Source of the DNA: Mariannaea sp. PMI_226
Taxonomy: Eukaryota > Ascomycota > Sordariomycetes > Hypocreales > Nectriaceae
DNA: 64,000 bases
Direction: 5' to 3'
NCBI GenBank assembly: GCA_024336345.1
Contig: JANFOG010000008.1
Span: forward strand, 558,001-622,000
Each line of letters begins with the position of its first letter. The stretch's first letter is position 1. The position numbers and the translations under genes were made by a program. Positions 10,388 through 22,291 of this stretch are shown in pieces. Under the pieces are notes generated by a model that was not told the origin of the DNA, searched no databases, and saw only the letters and a list, made by a program, of their open reading frames with translations.

Positions 10388-12711
10388 ATGGCACTACATC
10401 CTTTTGCCGACCTCACTGCCGAGGAAATAAAGAGGTCAAGAGATGTGGTACAGAGTCTACACCCTCGAGTTCTGCTGTCTTTCAAAGCAATCACGCTTGA
10501 GGAGCCCGATAAGGGCCGTATGGTTGGGTACCTCGAGGCGACACATCGAGCAGGCTCGAATAGCATCACCCCTCCACCGAGAGTTGCCTACTGTGCATAC
10601 TATCTGAGAGGAACGGTAAGCAGCTGACATGGATGAAAGACACCGCTCCATTATCTCACACCAGCTCATAGGATGATTTCCGTACGGCACGGGTAGATCT
10701 TGGATCCAATTCTGTCGTTCACAAGGAACAAGTGCCCGCTGGCCTCCACGGCAATGCCGACTTTGCTGAAGTCGCTGAGGTGGAGGAGCTCGTCATGCAA
10801 GACAAACGTGTGCAAGAGGAGATTGCCAAGTTAAAACTCCCCGATCATCTTGAGGTGATTCCCGAGCCATGGATTTTTGGATCCGACGGCATAGACCGAC
10901 CTCGCCTATTCCAAGTCTACATGTTCGTTCGAGAAAAGGGCAAGCCAGACTACAATCACTATGCCCATCCGTTGGCTTTCTCGCCAGTCTTTGACCCTAG
11001 GGCAAAAGTAGTTACCTCCATCGAGCAAATAGCTGCCGGCGCAGGTCATCAAGTCCAGGACACTCAGCCCTTCAAGCCGACAGAGTCTAACGAATACGTT
11101 CCAGAGGAGACCAATCTGAGGTCAGGCCTTCGAGACCTGAATGTCTTCCAGCCCGACGGACCATCCTTTAGCGTCTCTAAAGATCGTGTTTTGACCTGGC
11201 AGAAATGGGAGATGCGAATTGGGTTCAACTATCGGGAAGGCTTAGTATTGCGTGACGTACGCTATGATGGCCGTCCGCTCTTCTACCGCATTAGCTTGAG
11301 TGAGATGGCTGTGCCGTACGGAGACCCACGGCCGCCCTACCACCGCAAGATGGCTTTTGACCTCGGAGATGTGGGCGCTGGTATGGTTGCAAATAATCTT
11401 GCTCTTGGCTGTGACTGCCTTGGTGCCATCAAGTACCTCGACGGCCTCGTTTGCGATAGAGATGGCAACCCAGTCACGATGCCAAATGCCATCTGCATCC
11501 ATGAGCAGGATGGCGGTATCGGATGGAAACATACAAATTACAGAACTCAACGTAGGTCACTCTGAACTTTCAGTCAGCTTGGTATGTTCATACGAAAGCT
11601 AATGGTAATCTAGGCGCATGTGTCACGAGGAATAGACAACTCGTTCTGCAACAAATTCTGACCGTCTCAAACTATGAGTAAGTCACTCTCTTTTTCATAA
11701 CCAACAAAAGCGGAACGCGACTAACGTAGGATAATGAAGATACATCCTTGCTTTCGTCTTCAACCAAGCAGCCGAGCTAGAGTATGAAGTGCGGGCCACT
11801 GGTATTCTCTCCACATCAGCCATTGATGAGGGCACCGAGGTCGACTTTGGAACAGTTGTGCATCCTGGTGTGCTAGCCGCCCACCACCAGCACATCTTAT
11901 CCTTGCGAGTGGACCCGGCGTTGGGATCTTACAGTGACGGAAACCGATTGATCTACCAAGAAGCTCATCCAATGCCAGTTGATGACTTCAATCCCTTCGG
12001 CAACGGATACCGCACGGTGGCGACGCCTGTAGAGAAAGCCGCCGGCCTGGATCTTAACTCTTCCAAGGCAAGGGTGTTCATGATTCAGAATAACAATATT
12101 AAGAACTCAATCAACAACTTGCCGGTAGCCTACAAGGTTCAAGTACCACCAATGCAGCCTCTCATTGCACACCCATCCAGCACGCATTTCAGGCGAGCCG
12201 AGTTTGCGGATCACAACATCTACGTTACTAGATATCGCGAGAACGAATTGTTTTGCGGAGGGAAGTTTACCAATCAAAGTAAGTCAATCTGTGTTGTGCA
12301 GCACAACAGTTCCAGGGATGAAGAAGGCGGCTGAGTTGATTATTCAACTACAAAATCTAGGCCCAGGAGGAGAAGGTATCAAGAAATGGGTGTCCCGAGG
12401 CGACAGCGTGTTGGACGAAGACATTGTTGTCTGGGTTCAATTTGGCCTCAACCACGTGCCCCGCATCGAAGATTTTCCCGTAATGTATGCCTATGACACG
12501 TCTCCTCTTTCTCGCTATCCGTACGGGTGACCAATAGCTAAACTGTTTTAGGCCTGTTGAGATTATCCGAGTCCATCTAAAGCCCGTCAATTTCTTCACT
12601 AAGAACCCTGCGTTGGATGTTCCGCCTTCTACGCAAGAGCGAAACAAGTCGACGCTTGTGAAGGAGAACAGCGACAGCTGCTGCGCGAAGCCACTACCTC
12701 ACAAGCTATGA
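10388..12711 (+). CDS. Copper amine oxidase, 664 aa, six exons
   Basis: Copper/topaquinone-dependent primary amine oxidase, which oxidises amines to aldehydes with release of NH3 and H2O2. Exons: 10388-10615, 10672-11551, 11614-11677, 11740-12278, 12361-12484 and 12552-12711. All introns are 56-82 nt with GTAAGY/GTAGGT/GTATGC donors, and the joined frame is 665 codons. The topaquinone motif is S-N-Y-E-Y, with Y390 the cofactor precursor; the adjacent Glu codon is split by intron 3. The catalytic base is D306 in FDLGD. Copper ligands are the HQH pair in HHQHILSL and the His of LNHVPR near the C-terminus, followed by the conserved EDFPVMP. Length is typical of fungal CAOs. There is no signal peptide. 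The C-terminus is -PHKL, a weak peroxisomal PTS1-like tripeptide, so peroxisomal location is only a possibility. No neighbour suggests a pathway. Confidence 0.93.
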
Positions 12712-15700
12712 GGGTATTTTACGCCATACACACTGGAAATGCAAGACACTTTAAAAAGAGAAAATGAAAAATAACGAAATCAATAATAATCTGTCATCTC
12801 GTTTCATGTGCATATCCTTTATGTAGAGAAACGTCACCATGTTAGGGCAAACCTATCTGTCTGTCCTGCGAAATGGACTCACCTCTTTTTGCATAGTTCC
12901 TTAGCAATCGGTGCTCCCATGATGCTTGTTTACAAGATCAACAGTAAACCAGAGGCGCATTTTGAGAAGCTTCATTCAGATGGGGTTCACGCCTGATTTG
13001 CAGGGACGGTTGTCATCCAACCACCTCTGACAAAATCTCAAGATTATGCCTTAGTGTGACAACGAGATTTCTGACGTCGTAAATGAATTTCCTATTCTTT
13101 CGTAAAGATATTTCCTCGCCTCTCGGTCGAAAAAAAATGTATATATCGATATATTCTTCTTGTCCAACTTTTTACACGTATGACGGTTTCTCGTCCTCAA
13201 GAAGTATACCCTGACCAAGGGCTGTCAAGGGCCTGTGCCTTCTTTCTGATGATGCTCTGTTTTCGATAGGCAGAACAGGGTCGGTCGAGAATGTCCCTTG
13301 GCAAATATTTGGTTTTCCAACGAATGTGCTTTTGGAAACACATTCTCACGCAACACAAGGAAGACTCACGATGCACGGTTTTGCTCACAGATATTACAAG
13401 TTTCCCCATGTAGGCTCATCTATACTATACTATTCTGGTCAATATGCCTATTTTATCTTGACGATAAAGTAATCAAAGGACTACTCGAACATCAAATGAC
13501 ATCTGGCTGCAGGGTAGCGTCTTTGAAAGTCGGGTGGCTTAAATAATTGAACCAATGCTTTCACTTGACTCGCCGTGCTTGGCCAAGCCATCCGAATTTT
13601 CAAGCTAGGATCGTGAGAAACCCAATCATATACAGTCGCGTGCAACTAGTCATGTTTAGCACCGCCGCTAAGTATCCCTTCTTATTTACATTTTTATTTC
13701 TATGCTTAATAGCTTTTTGATGTACCGACCGAACATTGCTGGAACCTCCCCAATTGAACATGATCAACCACCGGTAAGAAACGAGCGCATCATCAGCGTC
13801 ACCAACTCCACCGGCTAAGAGCCGAAGGATTCCGGGGTTGACGCAGGTAATTTACTACGACTGGATATTGGCAAGGAATCATATTGTACTCAGGATTCGG
13901 TTTGTAAGATCTTCAACGGCCAAGCTCACTATGTGCCTGGATCTCCACCACTACGGCGCTTGATTCGTGCGGGGGGGCGAGACTGATCTCGCGTGGCTGC
14001 AAGGTTACAAGAATTTTCTCAACGGAGACTGAGATTATATGATTATTCAAGGATAGACCAGGTCATTGCCACTTGGCTTTTCTGCCGATCAGCTGACACC
14101 GAGAGAATCTGGTGTCAGGTTGGTCAGTTCCTGGCATTACCGAACAGCCGTTTACACTAGCTTACGGAACGGTGGGGAACAGATTGGCTCGGTGAGCTAC
14201 GAAGCGGTTGTCGGGAGGTGAGACGGAAGTTATCAGGTTTCCCCAGCCTCGGAATGGGCGATGAGTGAACTGAAGGGTTGGGTCTGCTATGGTAACACAG
14301 TGTGTTCATCTGAATTGAACAAAGAGTAGATGCTCAACATCTAAAACGGCAACCCAATAAACCGACATTGAAACCGAGGAGATTTGATTCCAACTTGTTT
14401 CTTGTAATCATCGAGTGCGACGACCCGGGACACTGAAGCGGTGACGACGATCCTATCCTGTTGTGGTTGCGACATGATTACCACCGGTCTTACTGCAATA
14501 GTCTCACATTACCAGGGTCACAAGCGTCTTTTTCCAACTTGCTCCGGAGTCTGTGCTCCATCTTGTATTTTTAATTCTCTCTCGCTTGTTTGCTTGATAC
14601 CCACAAAATACAGCCGTCTGTCGAGGCTCATAAATCACCTTCCTATGGTGGGATGGTGGGATGGTGAGAGGTAATAGTTTTTGCATTGCTTGATTCTAGA
14701 CTCTGATAGGAAAGTCCCTGGAAAGCTTCCAAAGGACCATTCCATGATTAAGTGTTTTCTTGGCTGTCAGCCACCTGACAAGTCTAGGGTCTTGGGGTCG
14801 TTCATACGGCAGAAGCGTCGGGGAAAATCAGATCTTTGTCGCTAGCTCGGAATCGACGACCCCAACACCCAAGTTAATGAGCGGTCATAGCCTACAGGAA
14901 GAAAAATTGATCGACCTTGCAAAAGGGAACAGAGGAAAAAGAAGAAAAAGAGAAAGAAAAATTCAGTCTTCATTCACCATAAGCCAACAGAGCACAGATA
15001 CGGTTCAGGTTACTGCGGCTACCCTCGGGCCGAGTCTTGGGGCGAGTCAAACTCCAATCAGGCCTCTCCGCACCATTCACAGCCCCCTCAACCAGCGTCT
15101 CCAACGCGGGGATGCGGAGAAGACTATCTTGATGAGATATTCTGTACGTATTGTGTACGTAATGAATGGCTCGTCAACATGGATTCTGAGAGATTAGCAA
15201 TAGCGCACGTACAACAGGCATCCAACATCGTGGAGCCCTTCATACGACATTTTCTGGACTTCGGTGGCAATGCCAAGAATAAATCATGGTGCTGCAAGGG
15301 GCCTACTGCGGAGAAGGCGAGATAACAGAGTCATTGATGGAGAAGCTTGCTCAACAGGGTGGGGGAAAGAAAATTCTAGCCAGGGAGTCGATCTACGAGT
15401 AATGGGAAATCAGTCGATCATCCACAGTCAAAGATCAGACACGTCCTTTTGGGCGACCTACAGGCAGGTTTTCTTCGTTTTATTTTTGAGGCAGAATTTT
15501 TCTCAAGACGCCAGACACTAGCAACCATCTGCCCTACGGCAGATGGCAAAGATTTGGCTTGATGGGACACCCTCTTCTCAGGGGTCAACAGAGCCGCAAA
15601 AAATCCTCACCCGAGACTAGAGCCATTAACCCCTGTCAATAGACCAAGCTTGTCCGAATTCGGTCTCACCTTGGGCATGCCATTGAGGCAATCAAGCTTA

Positions 15701-16143
15701 TTCTTTGGCTTTTGACTTAATCTGGACGAACCGACAACTGTCTGGACCCTAAGATGCTCCGGGTATTAGATACGTAACTTAATACATAGAAATGGCCAGG
15801 ATCTCCGCGTTCTCCACGCTTTGACTAATCTGTTATCACATCTCATGACTCGGCCAAACACATTCTCCCCGATGCCAAGGGAGTAAACGGCTTCGCTTCT
15901 TCCGGCGGTAGACCCGTAGTCGAGACCCCGGCAATATAGAACACCCTAGCATAAGCGTCCTGCTTGTTTTCCTCAGCGAGAAAATAAATACATGGGGAAC
16001 CTCCCTGCTTTCTCGAATGCGCTTACGGACCTTTCCCTCATAACTCTTCCCTTGGTTTACACTCGAACTGTCCAAGTGGGAGAAGAAAGTATATTTCCTT
16101 TTTTTTTTCCTCATTTCACCCTACACAGACAGAGCTCGACACA
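12712..16143. other. Gene-free stretch, 3.4 kb, upstream of permease
   Basis: No supportable gene. The open frame 14760-15197 (+) is low-complexity and basic, with no family resemblance. Scattered GATA-core motifs (for example GAGATAAC near 15320 and TTATCA near 15830) lie upstream of the amino-acid permease and would fit nitrogen regulation. Such short motifs are common by chance, so this is only a hint. Confidence 0.45.
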
Positions 16144-18002
16144 ATGGGCTTCGGCAGCAAGGGAGTGCCTGACGGCATCGAGGTGGCTGAGCGTACCACA
16201 AGCATCTCTCACGATGTCGAGAAGTCTGTGCCCATCCGAGGTCTGGAGACCAGCGAGGAGACCATGTTGCATCGTGGTCTCGAGGCTCGCCACATTACTA
16301 TGATTGCTATTGGTGGTGCTCTTGGAACTGGCCTCATCATTGGTACCGGCAAGGCACTTGCCCAGGCCGGTCCTGGCTCCGTCTTCATTTCCTACACAAT
16401 CATCGGTCTCGTCGTCTTCCTAGTCATGGCTGCCTTGGGCGAAATGGCTGCTTGGCTCCCAATGTCTGCTGGTTTCAGTGGATATGCTTCCAGATTCTGT
16501 GATCCTTCTCTCGGCTTTGCGCTCGGTTGGTGGTAAGTGAAAACACTACGTACACTCTCGCTTGACTAAAGCACGTTGCCATGTTCGAGGAGCTGACATT
16601 GTACAAAATAGCTACTGGTTCAAATACATCATCGTCACTCCTAATCAGCTTACCGCCGCCTCTCTTGTTATCCAATACTGGGTTGATCGTGAAAAGGTCA
16701 ATCCTGGCGTGTTCATCGCCATCTTCCTCGTCGCTATCGTGTGCATCAACTACTTTGGTGTTCGATTCTTCGGAGAGTTTGAGTTCTGGCTTTCATCCTT
16801 CAAAGTCATCACCGTTGTTGGAATCATCATCTTCTCCCTCGTCCTGGCCCTTGGTGGTGGCCCCGACCACGACCGAAAAGGCTTCCGTTATTGGAAGAAC
16901 CCTGGGTAAGTCCTCGTCTCCTGATCCAATGCTTGTAATTGAGGAATCTTTTCAGCTAACCTCATATCTTATGTACAGTGCCTTCAAACCGTACATTAAT
17001 GAGGGAGCTAGCGGTCAGTTCCTTGGCTTCTGGTCTTGCATGGTTACCGCCACCTTCGCCTACCTTGGTACTGAGCTTGTCGGTGTTACTGTCGCTGAGG
17101 CTCAGAACCCCAGAAAGACCATCCCCAAGGCCATCAAGCTTACCTTTTATCGTATTCTCATCTTCTACTGCTTGAGCGTCCTTCTCGTTGGAATGATCGT
17201 TCCTTACAACTCCGAGAATCTCATCTTTGCCAACAAGGCCAAGACCGGTGCCTCCGCCTCCCCTTTCGTCGTTGCCGCCGAGGTTGCCGGCGTGAAGATT
17301 GTTCCTCATATCCTTAACGCTTGTATCTGCGTCTTCGTCTTCTCCGCCTCCAACTCCGATCTCTACATTGCCAGCCGAACCCTCTATGGCATGGCCTCCG
17401 ACGGTAGCGCTCCTGCTATTTTCAAGCGAACTGATTCCCGTGGTGTGCCAGTCTACGCCCTGTGCTTCTCTGCTCTTTTCGCCTGCCTTGCCTTCCTGAA
17501 CGTTTCGGATGACTCTGCCGCTGTCTTTGGCTACTTCGTCAACCTGACCACGATCTTCGGCTTGATGAGCTGGATCTCCATCCTTGTCACTCACATTTAC
17601 TGGTGCCGCGCCCGCAAGGCCCAGGATCTCCGAGATGAGGCCCTGCCCTACGTTGCTCCCCTCGGTATCTGGGGTTCATATGGCGCTTTGGCTGTTTGCA
17701 TCATTGTTGCTCTCACCAAGAACTACGATGTCTTCGTTGGTGGTGACTTCGGCAAAGCCAAGTACAAGACTTTCATCACCGGCTACCTGGGCATCCCCAT
17801 GTACCTCATCCTCATCTTCGGACACAAGTTCATTACCAAGAGCAAGGGATACAAGGCTCACGAGGTTGACTTGTACACTGGCAAGGATATTATTGACCGG
17901 GAGGAGAACGAGTTCCTCGCCTGGAAGGCTGCCAAGGAGGAGGCCGAGGGCCCTGCTCGAGGTGGCTGGTTCTACAGGACCTTTGTGGCTTGGTTGTTCT
18001 AA
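16144..18002 (+). CDS. Amino-acid permease (AAT/YAT family), 568 aa, three exons
   Basis: Plasma-membrane proton-coupled amino-acid transporter of the fungal YAT family, with closest general resemblance to INDA1/GAP1-like permeases. Exons: 16144-16532, 16612-16905 and 16979-18002, with introns of 79 and 73 nt; the sum is 569 codons. A hydrophilic N-terminal tail (about 45 residues) precedes the signature HITMIAIGGALGTGLIIGTG in the first membrane helix. About twelve hydrophobic segments follow, with the conserved ELVGVTVAEAQNPRK loop and the SASNSDLYIASRTLYG motif. The cytosolic C-terminus ends RTFVAWLF. It lies tail-to-tail with the HET gene, 253 bp apart. Substrate range cannot be read from sequence. 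Codon use is regular and C-ending, as in well-expressed genes. Confidence 0.94.
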
Positions 18003-18255
18003 GCGTGATAAGCAACAGCGGGTTAATGACTTACGTATCTTTACATGGCTACGATCAATTTTGTATATAGACAAAAGAATCAAGCATTGATTTCTCCTTT
18101 TTACGTTCATCTTGCATCCATAAATTCTCCCTCGCTTGCTTTAATGTCAAGCCTTCACGGTGACGCAAAAATTGAGCTAATCTCGTCAATCTAATTAATC
18201 CAATGGCCAAAGTTGACACCGCACGTGGACCAAGCCAGGATCAATACAGTAAAGG

Positions 18256-20385
18256 CTAGATGATAGTGCACTCTCTAGTTACACAGAAGTCTTCGAACAA
18301 CTTATATCTCTCTGATCTCATAAACTCAGTCGCGGTGGACACGTAACCAATCCTTGAATACGTATCGTCGCCACAACTACTTGGAGAGAGGACAAGAAAA
18401 GTATATCTCGACAGCCAAATATTGTCAACCTGAAACGAGCGAGTAGTTTCCAACAACAAGGCTTCTTGTTGGATCGATTCGTCTGGCTCTTGGCGCAAGT
18501 CCGCACAGTCTGGAAAAATTGAGTGCCAATCATCCTCTAAAATGACAGAATCTGGCGTTGCAGTGCAGATTTTAGTCGGGTATCGACCCCTTATTCGACA
18601 GGGAAGAGCGCGTCCTCTGAGAATAAGGCGTCCGGACAAGACTCGACCGAAGGCACCGCCCTTGGTATGTTCACAATGAATGTCCAGAACTTCAATGAGC
18701 CTGTCACAACCCTCCTTCGCAACTTTCTCAAACACGACTGCGCCGCTCACAGACGCCCATGACCAGCTTGGCGCCGTGGCCGGAATAGGGCGAGGTAAAA
18801 AGTATTGAAGCGCGTCTGTTTTCCAGTGCAAATCATCAATGAGGGAGTTGGACCATATTCCAGCAAGATATTTTTCCCCAGAGCGTTTTCGATGAACAAT
18901 TTCTGCAATTGCAGCGATTCCGGGAAGTCGATCAGTCGCCACTGTCAGATCGAACCTAGAGTATCTGGCCACCATATTATGCCAGAACGATACGGTTTCT
19001 CGGTCCGGTGTGTCTTTCTCACCGGCGCCTGGGTCTTGAATGGCATTTATGAAGCCCCCGAATTCCTTCTTGGGTAGAATAGGCTCTTTTAGCCACATGT
19101 CTTCGTCGTCATTCTCCTTCCATCCTACGAGGCCTTTACCACATTCGCAATCCACGCTGGTGAAGCATTCCCAGAGAAGCTCATATTCAGTGAAAAATAG
19201 TACCCGTGGAGACACAAGTCGTTCTTGAAAGGTCCAAGCCCGTGTAAACAAGGGAGAGGCATCTGAAAGATGCTTGGTCCTCCAATCATGAAAGAACCTA
19301 TGGCTTTGTCGTAGGTATAATGGATACTTGTTGCCAAGGTGAACCAAGTTCGCGACTTGTTTCTGGAGTCCTTGCTCAGCCCTTGAAAACAACCCACCAC
19401 TGCTGTCACCGGAATACACGCCAGCTAGAGTAACGTCGGCGTTTTCATATACGGACAGCATCTTGGTAGACTCCTTTTCCCAATCGTCTGCGTCTCCTTG
19501 AATGATGCAGATGCTGTCTATCCATATATACTGAATGCCAAGCCCGCGGGTAAAGGTGATAGCGTCCTGAAAGGTGCGAGTCAATGTCTGCCATGGAATG
19601 CACCTCATTTGGTCTGAGATATTTGATCTCGTTGTGATGCAATGTATAGGCTTTTTTCCCCAACAATGACTGAGCGCGACATATGCAGAACCGGTGGGGA
19701 AATCTTCCTTGTCCATTAAGACCACGTCCTTGTCATAATCGCTAGGAGAACGCACTCGAATTAATCTTGTTGGTTTGAACTGAGTAGTTCCTGACTTGAG
19801 ACAATCTGCATGCGACGACATGCATTCAAGCAACTTCATCTTGGCCCATTGCATGGTTTGCAATGAAGTGGTGTCCCCTGACATGAGAGATGCTGCCGGT
19901 ATTGCCTCGATTGCGCGAGGTCTGTTCTGATCTTGAGGGTAATACATTGATAAATCGACCTGAACGTTCGATCTAGAGCGATCATTCCAACTGACCCGGA
20001 TATGGGGTGCAGTTGGGTGCTTTGATACGTGGGCCCAATCGTTCCATTGCTCTGAAATTCCAACATATTCGAGTATTTTTGCACAAATGGCGCACGAAGT
20101 GCAACCAGCGGTCCCTGAAGTACGGAAATCGGTGATGCGCCTTGCGATAGTGACAATTGGCTGCACGAATAAGTCCCGGGGGCGGCCACTCCACTTGCAG
20201 AGCGAACATGGCAAGGGTTTGGAGGATACAGGAGTCTTGCTCAGTTTGATGTTCCAATCTTCTGGCAGTATTATGTCGCTCGGTAACATCTCTGCGTATT
20301 TTCGGTCTTGTTGTTGGTGTCCTGAGAGTATTACGGAGCGGGGTATGAGTGTCGTATTGTTAGTTGTTTGGCTACCATCAAACAT
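18256..20385 (-). CDS. HET-domain protein, 709 aa, single exon
   Basis: Heterokaryon-incompatibility (HET, PF06985) type protein; in known cases the domain triggers incompatibility cell death on non-self contact. The frame is uninterrupted from ATG 20385 to TGA 18258-18256. HET motif 1 is YVALSHCWG (from Y235), motif 2 is YIWIDSICIIQGD (286-298) and motif 3 is the SPLFTRAWTFQERLVSPR block (377-394). An N-terminal region of about 200 residues contains Cys pairs (CSLC, CTSCAIC) possibly binding metal. The C-terminal half lacks WD, ankyrin or NACHT repeats. Length and single-exon form are typical of the large solo-HET family. No partner gene is apparent. Biological specificity is unknown. Confidence 0.93.
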   Translation of the reverse strand: MFDGSQTTNNTTLIPRSVILSGHQQQDRKYAEMLPSDIILPEDWNIKLSKTPVSSKPLPCSLCKWSGRPRDLFVQPIVTIARRITDFRTSGTAGCTSCAICAKILEYVGISEQWNDWAHVSKHPTAPHIRVSWNDRSRSNVQVDLSMYYPQDQNRPRAIEAIPAASLMSGDTTSLQTMQWAKMKLLECMSSHADCLKSGTTQFKPTRLIRVRSPSDYDKDVVLMDKEDFPTGSAYVALSHCWGKKPIHCITTRSNISDQMRCIPWQTLTRTFQDAITFTRGLGIQYIWIDSICIIQGDADDWEKESTKMLSVYENADVTLAGVYSGDSSGGLFSRAEQGLQKQVANLVHLGNKYPLYLRQSHRFFHDWRTKHLSDASPLFTRAWTFQERLVSPRVLFFTEYELLWECFTSVDCECGKGLVGWKENDDEDMWLKEPILPKKEFGGFINAIQDPGAGEKDTPDRETVSFWHNMVARYSRFDLTVATDRLPGIAAIAEIVHRKRSGEKYLAGIWSNSLIDDLHWKTDALQYFLPRPIPATAPSWSWASVSGAVVFEKVAKEGCDRLIEVLDIHCEHTKGGAFGRVLSGRLILRGRALPCRIRGRYPTKICTATPDSVILEDDWHSIFPDCADLRQEPDESIQQEALLLETTRSFQVDNIWLSRYTFLVLSPSSCGDDTYSRIGYVSTATEFMRSERYKLFEDFCVTRECTII

Positions 20386-21187
20386 GCCGCCTTAGTGTGA
20401 GTGAGAGTGGTCAGCCTTCCCAGTAGCCATGTTTCGAGTAAGTAGGGCATAGTGTACCGGGGTTACATCCACGAAGCGTTGGGTGCAGCAGTCGCACCAC
20501 ACGCTGATGAGTGGAGAGTCACGGGTCATATTTCGTCAGCGCTAGCATGCCTCATCCTCCATCGCCTGTTCAGGTCTGGGGCGCTGGCATTTTGGAAGCC
20601 AGACTTTGCACTGAACCTGCTGAAGATGCTCGCGATTCTGGGGCCTTGGTAGCTCGCCTTACATGAAACCGAGATGTTCTCCAGGTCCTATCTCGACTCA
20701 CCAGAGAGCCGATCTTCGTTCATAGTGCGACACGTTTCATAGAGTAGTAAATTATTCGGAATTGTTGAAGGAGTTGGCTGATATTCCACCAGTCAAAACG
20801 TACCGAAAGGAAATTAGAGATATATTAAGGTGCTTTTTCAGAATACGTCGGTGTGTCTTTGTTACCATAGACAATCGCTCAATCAAGTCTGAAGTTACAC
20901 ACACTTTTATCAACAACGTTGCGGGTTTTTCTTCGCCATATTTTAAAAGAACGTCAAGATTTCGAAGTATCAATCAAGGCACCTCAAGATTGAAGTTCGA
21001 CCGTATACTGATACAGTCACTGGTTTTTGCCGTAGTTGACATCTTTCTTCTTTTAAAGAGACCTCTGAAGGGATTTGTAAATAGATTAAATTACCAAACA
21101 GTAATCCGTCTGAAATTAATAGTTACGTTCGCCTTCTTCTACCTTTAGTGATTTTGTACTAACTATCCTATGCCCCAGTGCGGCCAC
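20386..21187. other. AT-rich intergenic
   Basis: About 800 bp between the HET start and the C2H2 gene 3' end. The 20750-21150 part is AT-rich and gives overlapping open frames on both strands (20762-21148 + and 20752-20973 -). Neither shows a recognisable domain, so they are left unannotated. Confidence 0.45.
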
Positions 21188-22291
21188 CTACAGCATTTTA
21201 GACCTAGACTTGGGTTTACGCCCATGCTCTTTAGTTTGATGTCGTTGTAAAAGATCAAACCTAGCAAAATCTTTTTCGCACTCCAAACAACTGTATCGTT
21301 CTCTTTTATCTCTTGGTAGGTGCGTCTCTATATGCCTGTCCATTTCTCTTTTTGGAGCTATATGATGGCAGTAGTGGCAAGAAAGAAAACTGTCCGGGGC
21401 TATTGTTTGTTGCCTTTCGAGTATTAGTCAGATCGCCTTACTAGCAACTCAATTTTGAAGTCATCAACTTACTGTACGTTATAGCTCATTGTTGGAGTGA
21501 CTCCCACATCATTTCCAAAATGAGATTGCATTGGATCACTTGCTGCCTCGCTTGTTGTTAGAGTCGGTATCGTGGATGACAAATCTGTCGTAGCTCCCTC
21601 AATACCGTCGAATCCCGTATGAAATGCCCTTATTTCTGGCATACTTGGTTCCAAAATGAGTTCGCTATGGTGGAAAGTCCCTGAAGACGACAGTGGAAGC
21701 TGTCTCAGCTCGCTCTGATAATCTGAAGAGGACTGGTGGATCTAAGGATCCCAACCAGCCTCCAGAGAACCAATGGCAGAGGACAAAAGATAATCTGCAC
21801 TATTTGAACGGCTGTCCGCTCTAGTGTCGGAAAATTCAGCAGTATATCTGTGCGGTAGGGGTTCGTTGAGCAGAGACTGATCAATAGCATAGGTAGTGGG
21901 TAATTGACCAGATGGGTGACTGTAAGCATCAAGCTCTGTCGATTCGAATTCATTAGGAATAGCCGATACGCTACCCATCCAATCGAAGTCGACTATTCCT
22001 GAATTCGAGTCACCATATACTAGACCACCATGTGGTTCTCCTACCCCCGCCTGGATATCTGGTACATGCGCCGCTGACAACACTTCGTGCTGCTCAAAAA
22101 ATATATTACTGGGTACTACAAAAGAAAAGAGAGTTAAAATATTAGCGAACCGTCAGACGTTGGGGTCTCGTATGGGTAAGCTCACTTTCCTCAAAGTGAG
22201 GTGCCGTCTCTTCTGGAATGGAATACGGTGGTTCAATAATAAGGTCGAAGAAATCTTCTGTTCCATCCATTGTGTCTGAACAAAAGTCCAT
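21188..22291 (-). pseudogene. C2H2 zinc-finger protein gene with an in-frame TAG
   Basis: A minus-strand gene ending in two C2H2 fingers. Exon 1 is 22291-22186 and intron 1 is 22185-22116 (GTGAGC donor, GCTAAT branch, TTGTAG). Exon 2 is 22115-21473 and intron 2 ends either at 21414 (AAAG) or at the next in-phase CAG. Exon 3 runs to TAG 21190-21188. The first finger is CHYC with H-x3-H; the second is C-x2-C-x12-H-x4-H, the classical spacing, followed by a basic tail. The N-terminal two thirds is acidic and Ser/Pro-rich, as in activator regions. Exon 2 has a TAG at 21744-21742 (codon 160), with open, sensible sequence in the same frame on both sides. A CAG-to-TAG transition fits RIP. A 48-nt intron with a poor GTTCTC donor could remove it, so the gene might still be intact. 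Confidence 0.62.

Noticed and set aside
14760..15197. 145-codon basic, low-complexity frame (+) upstream of the permease
   Set aside because: No recognisable family and irregular composition. More likely promoter or leader sequence.
16962..17594. 210-codon frame antisense to the permease
   Set aside because: A shadow of strongly biased codon use in the permease gene on the other strand.
20762..21148. 128-codon frame (+) in AT-rich DNA
   Set aside because: Lies on the AT-rich side of the C2H2 gene, with an equally open antisense frame. No domain.
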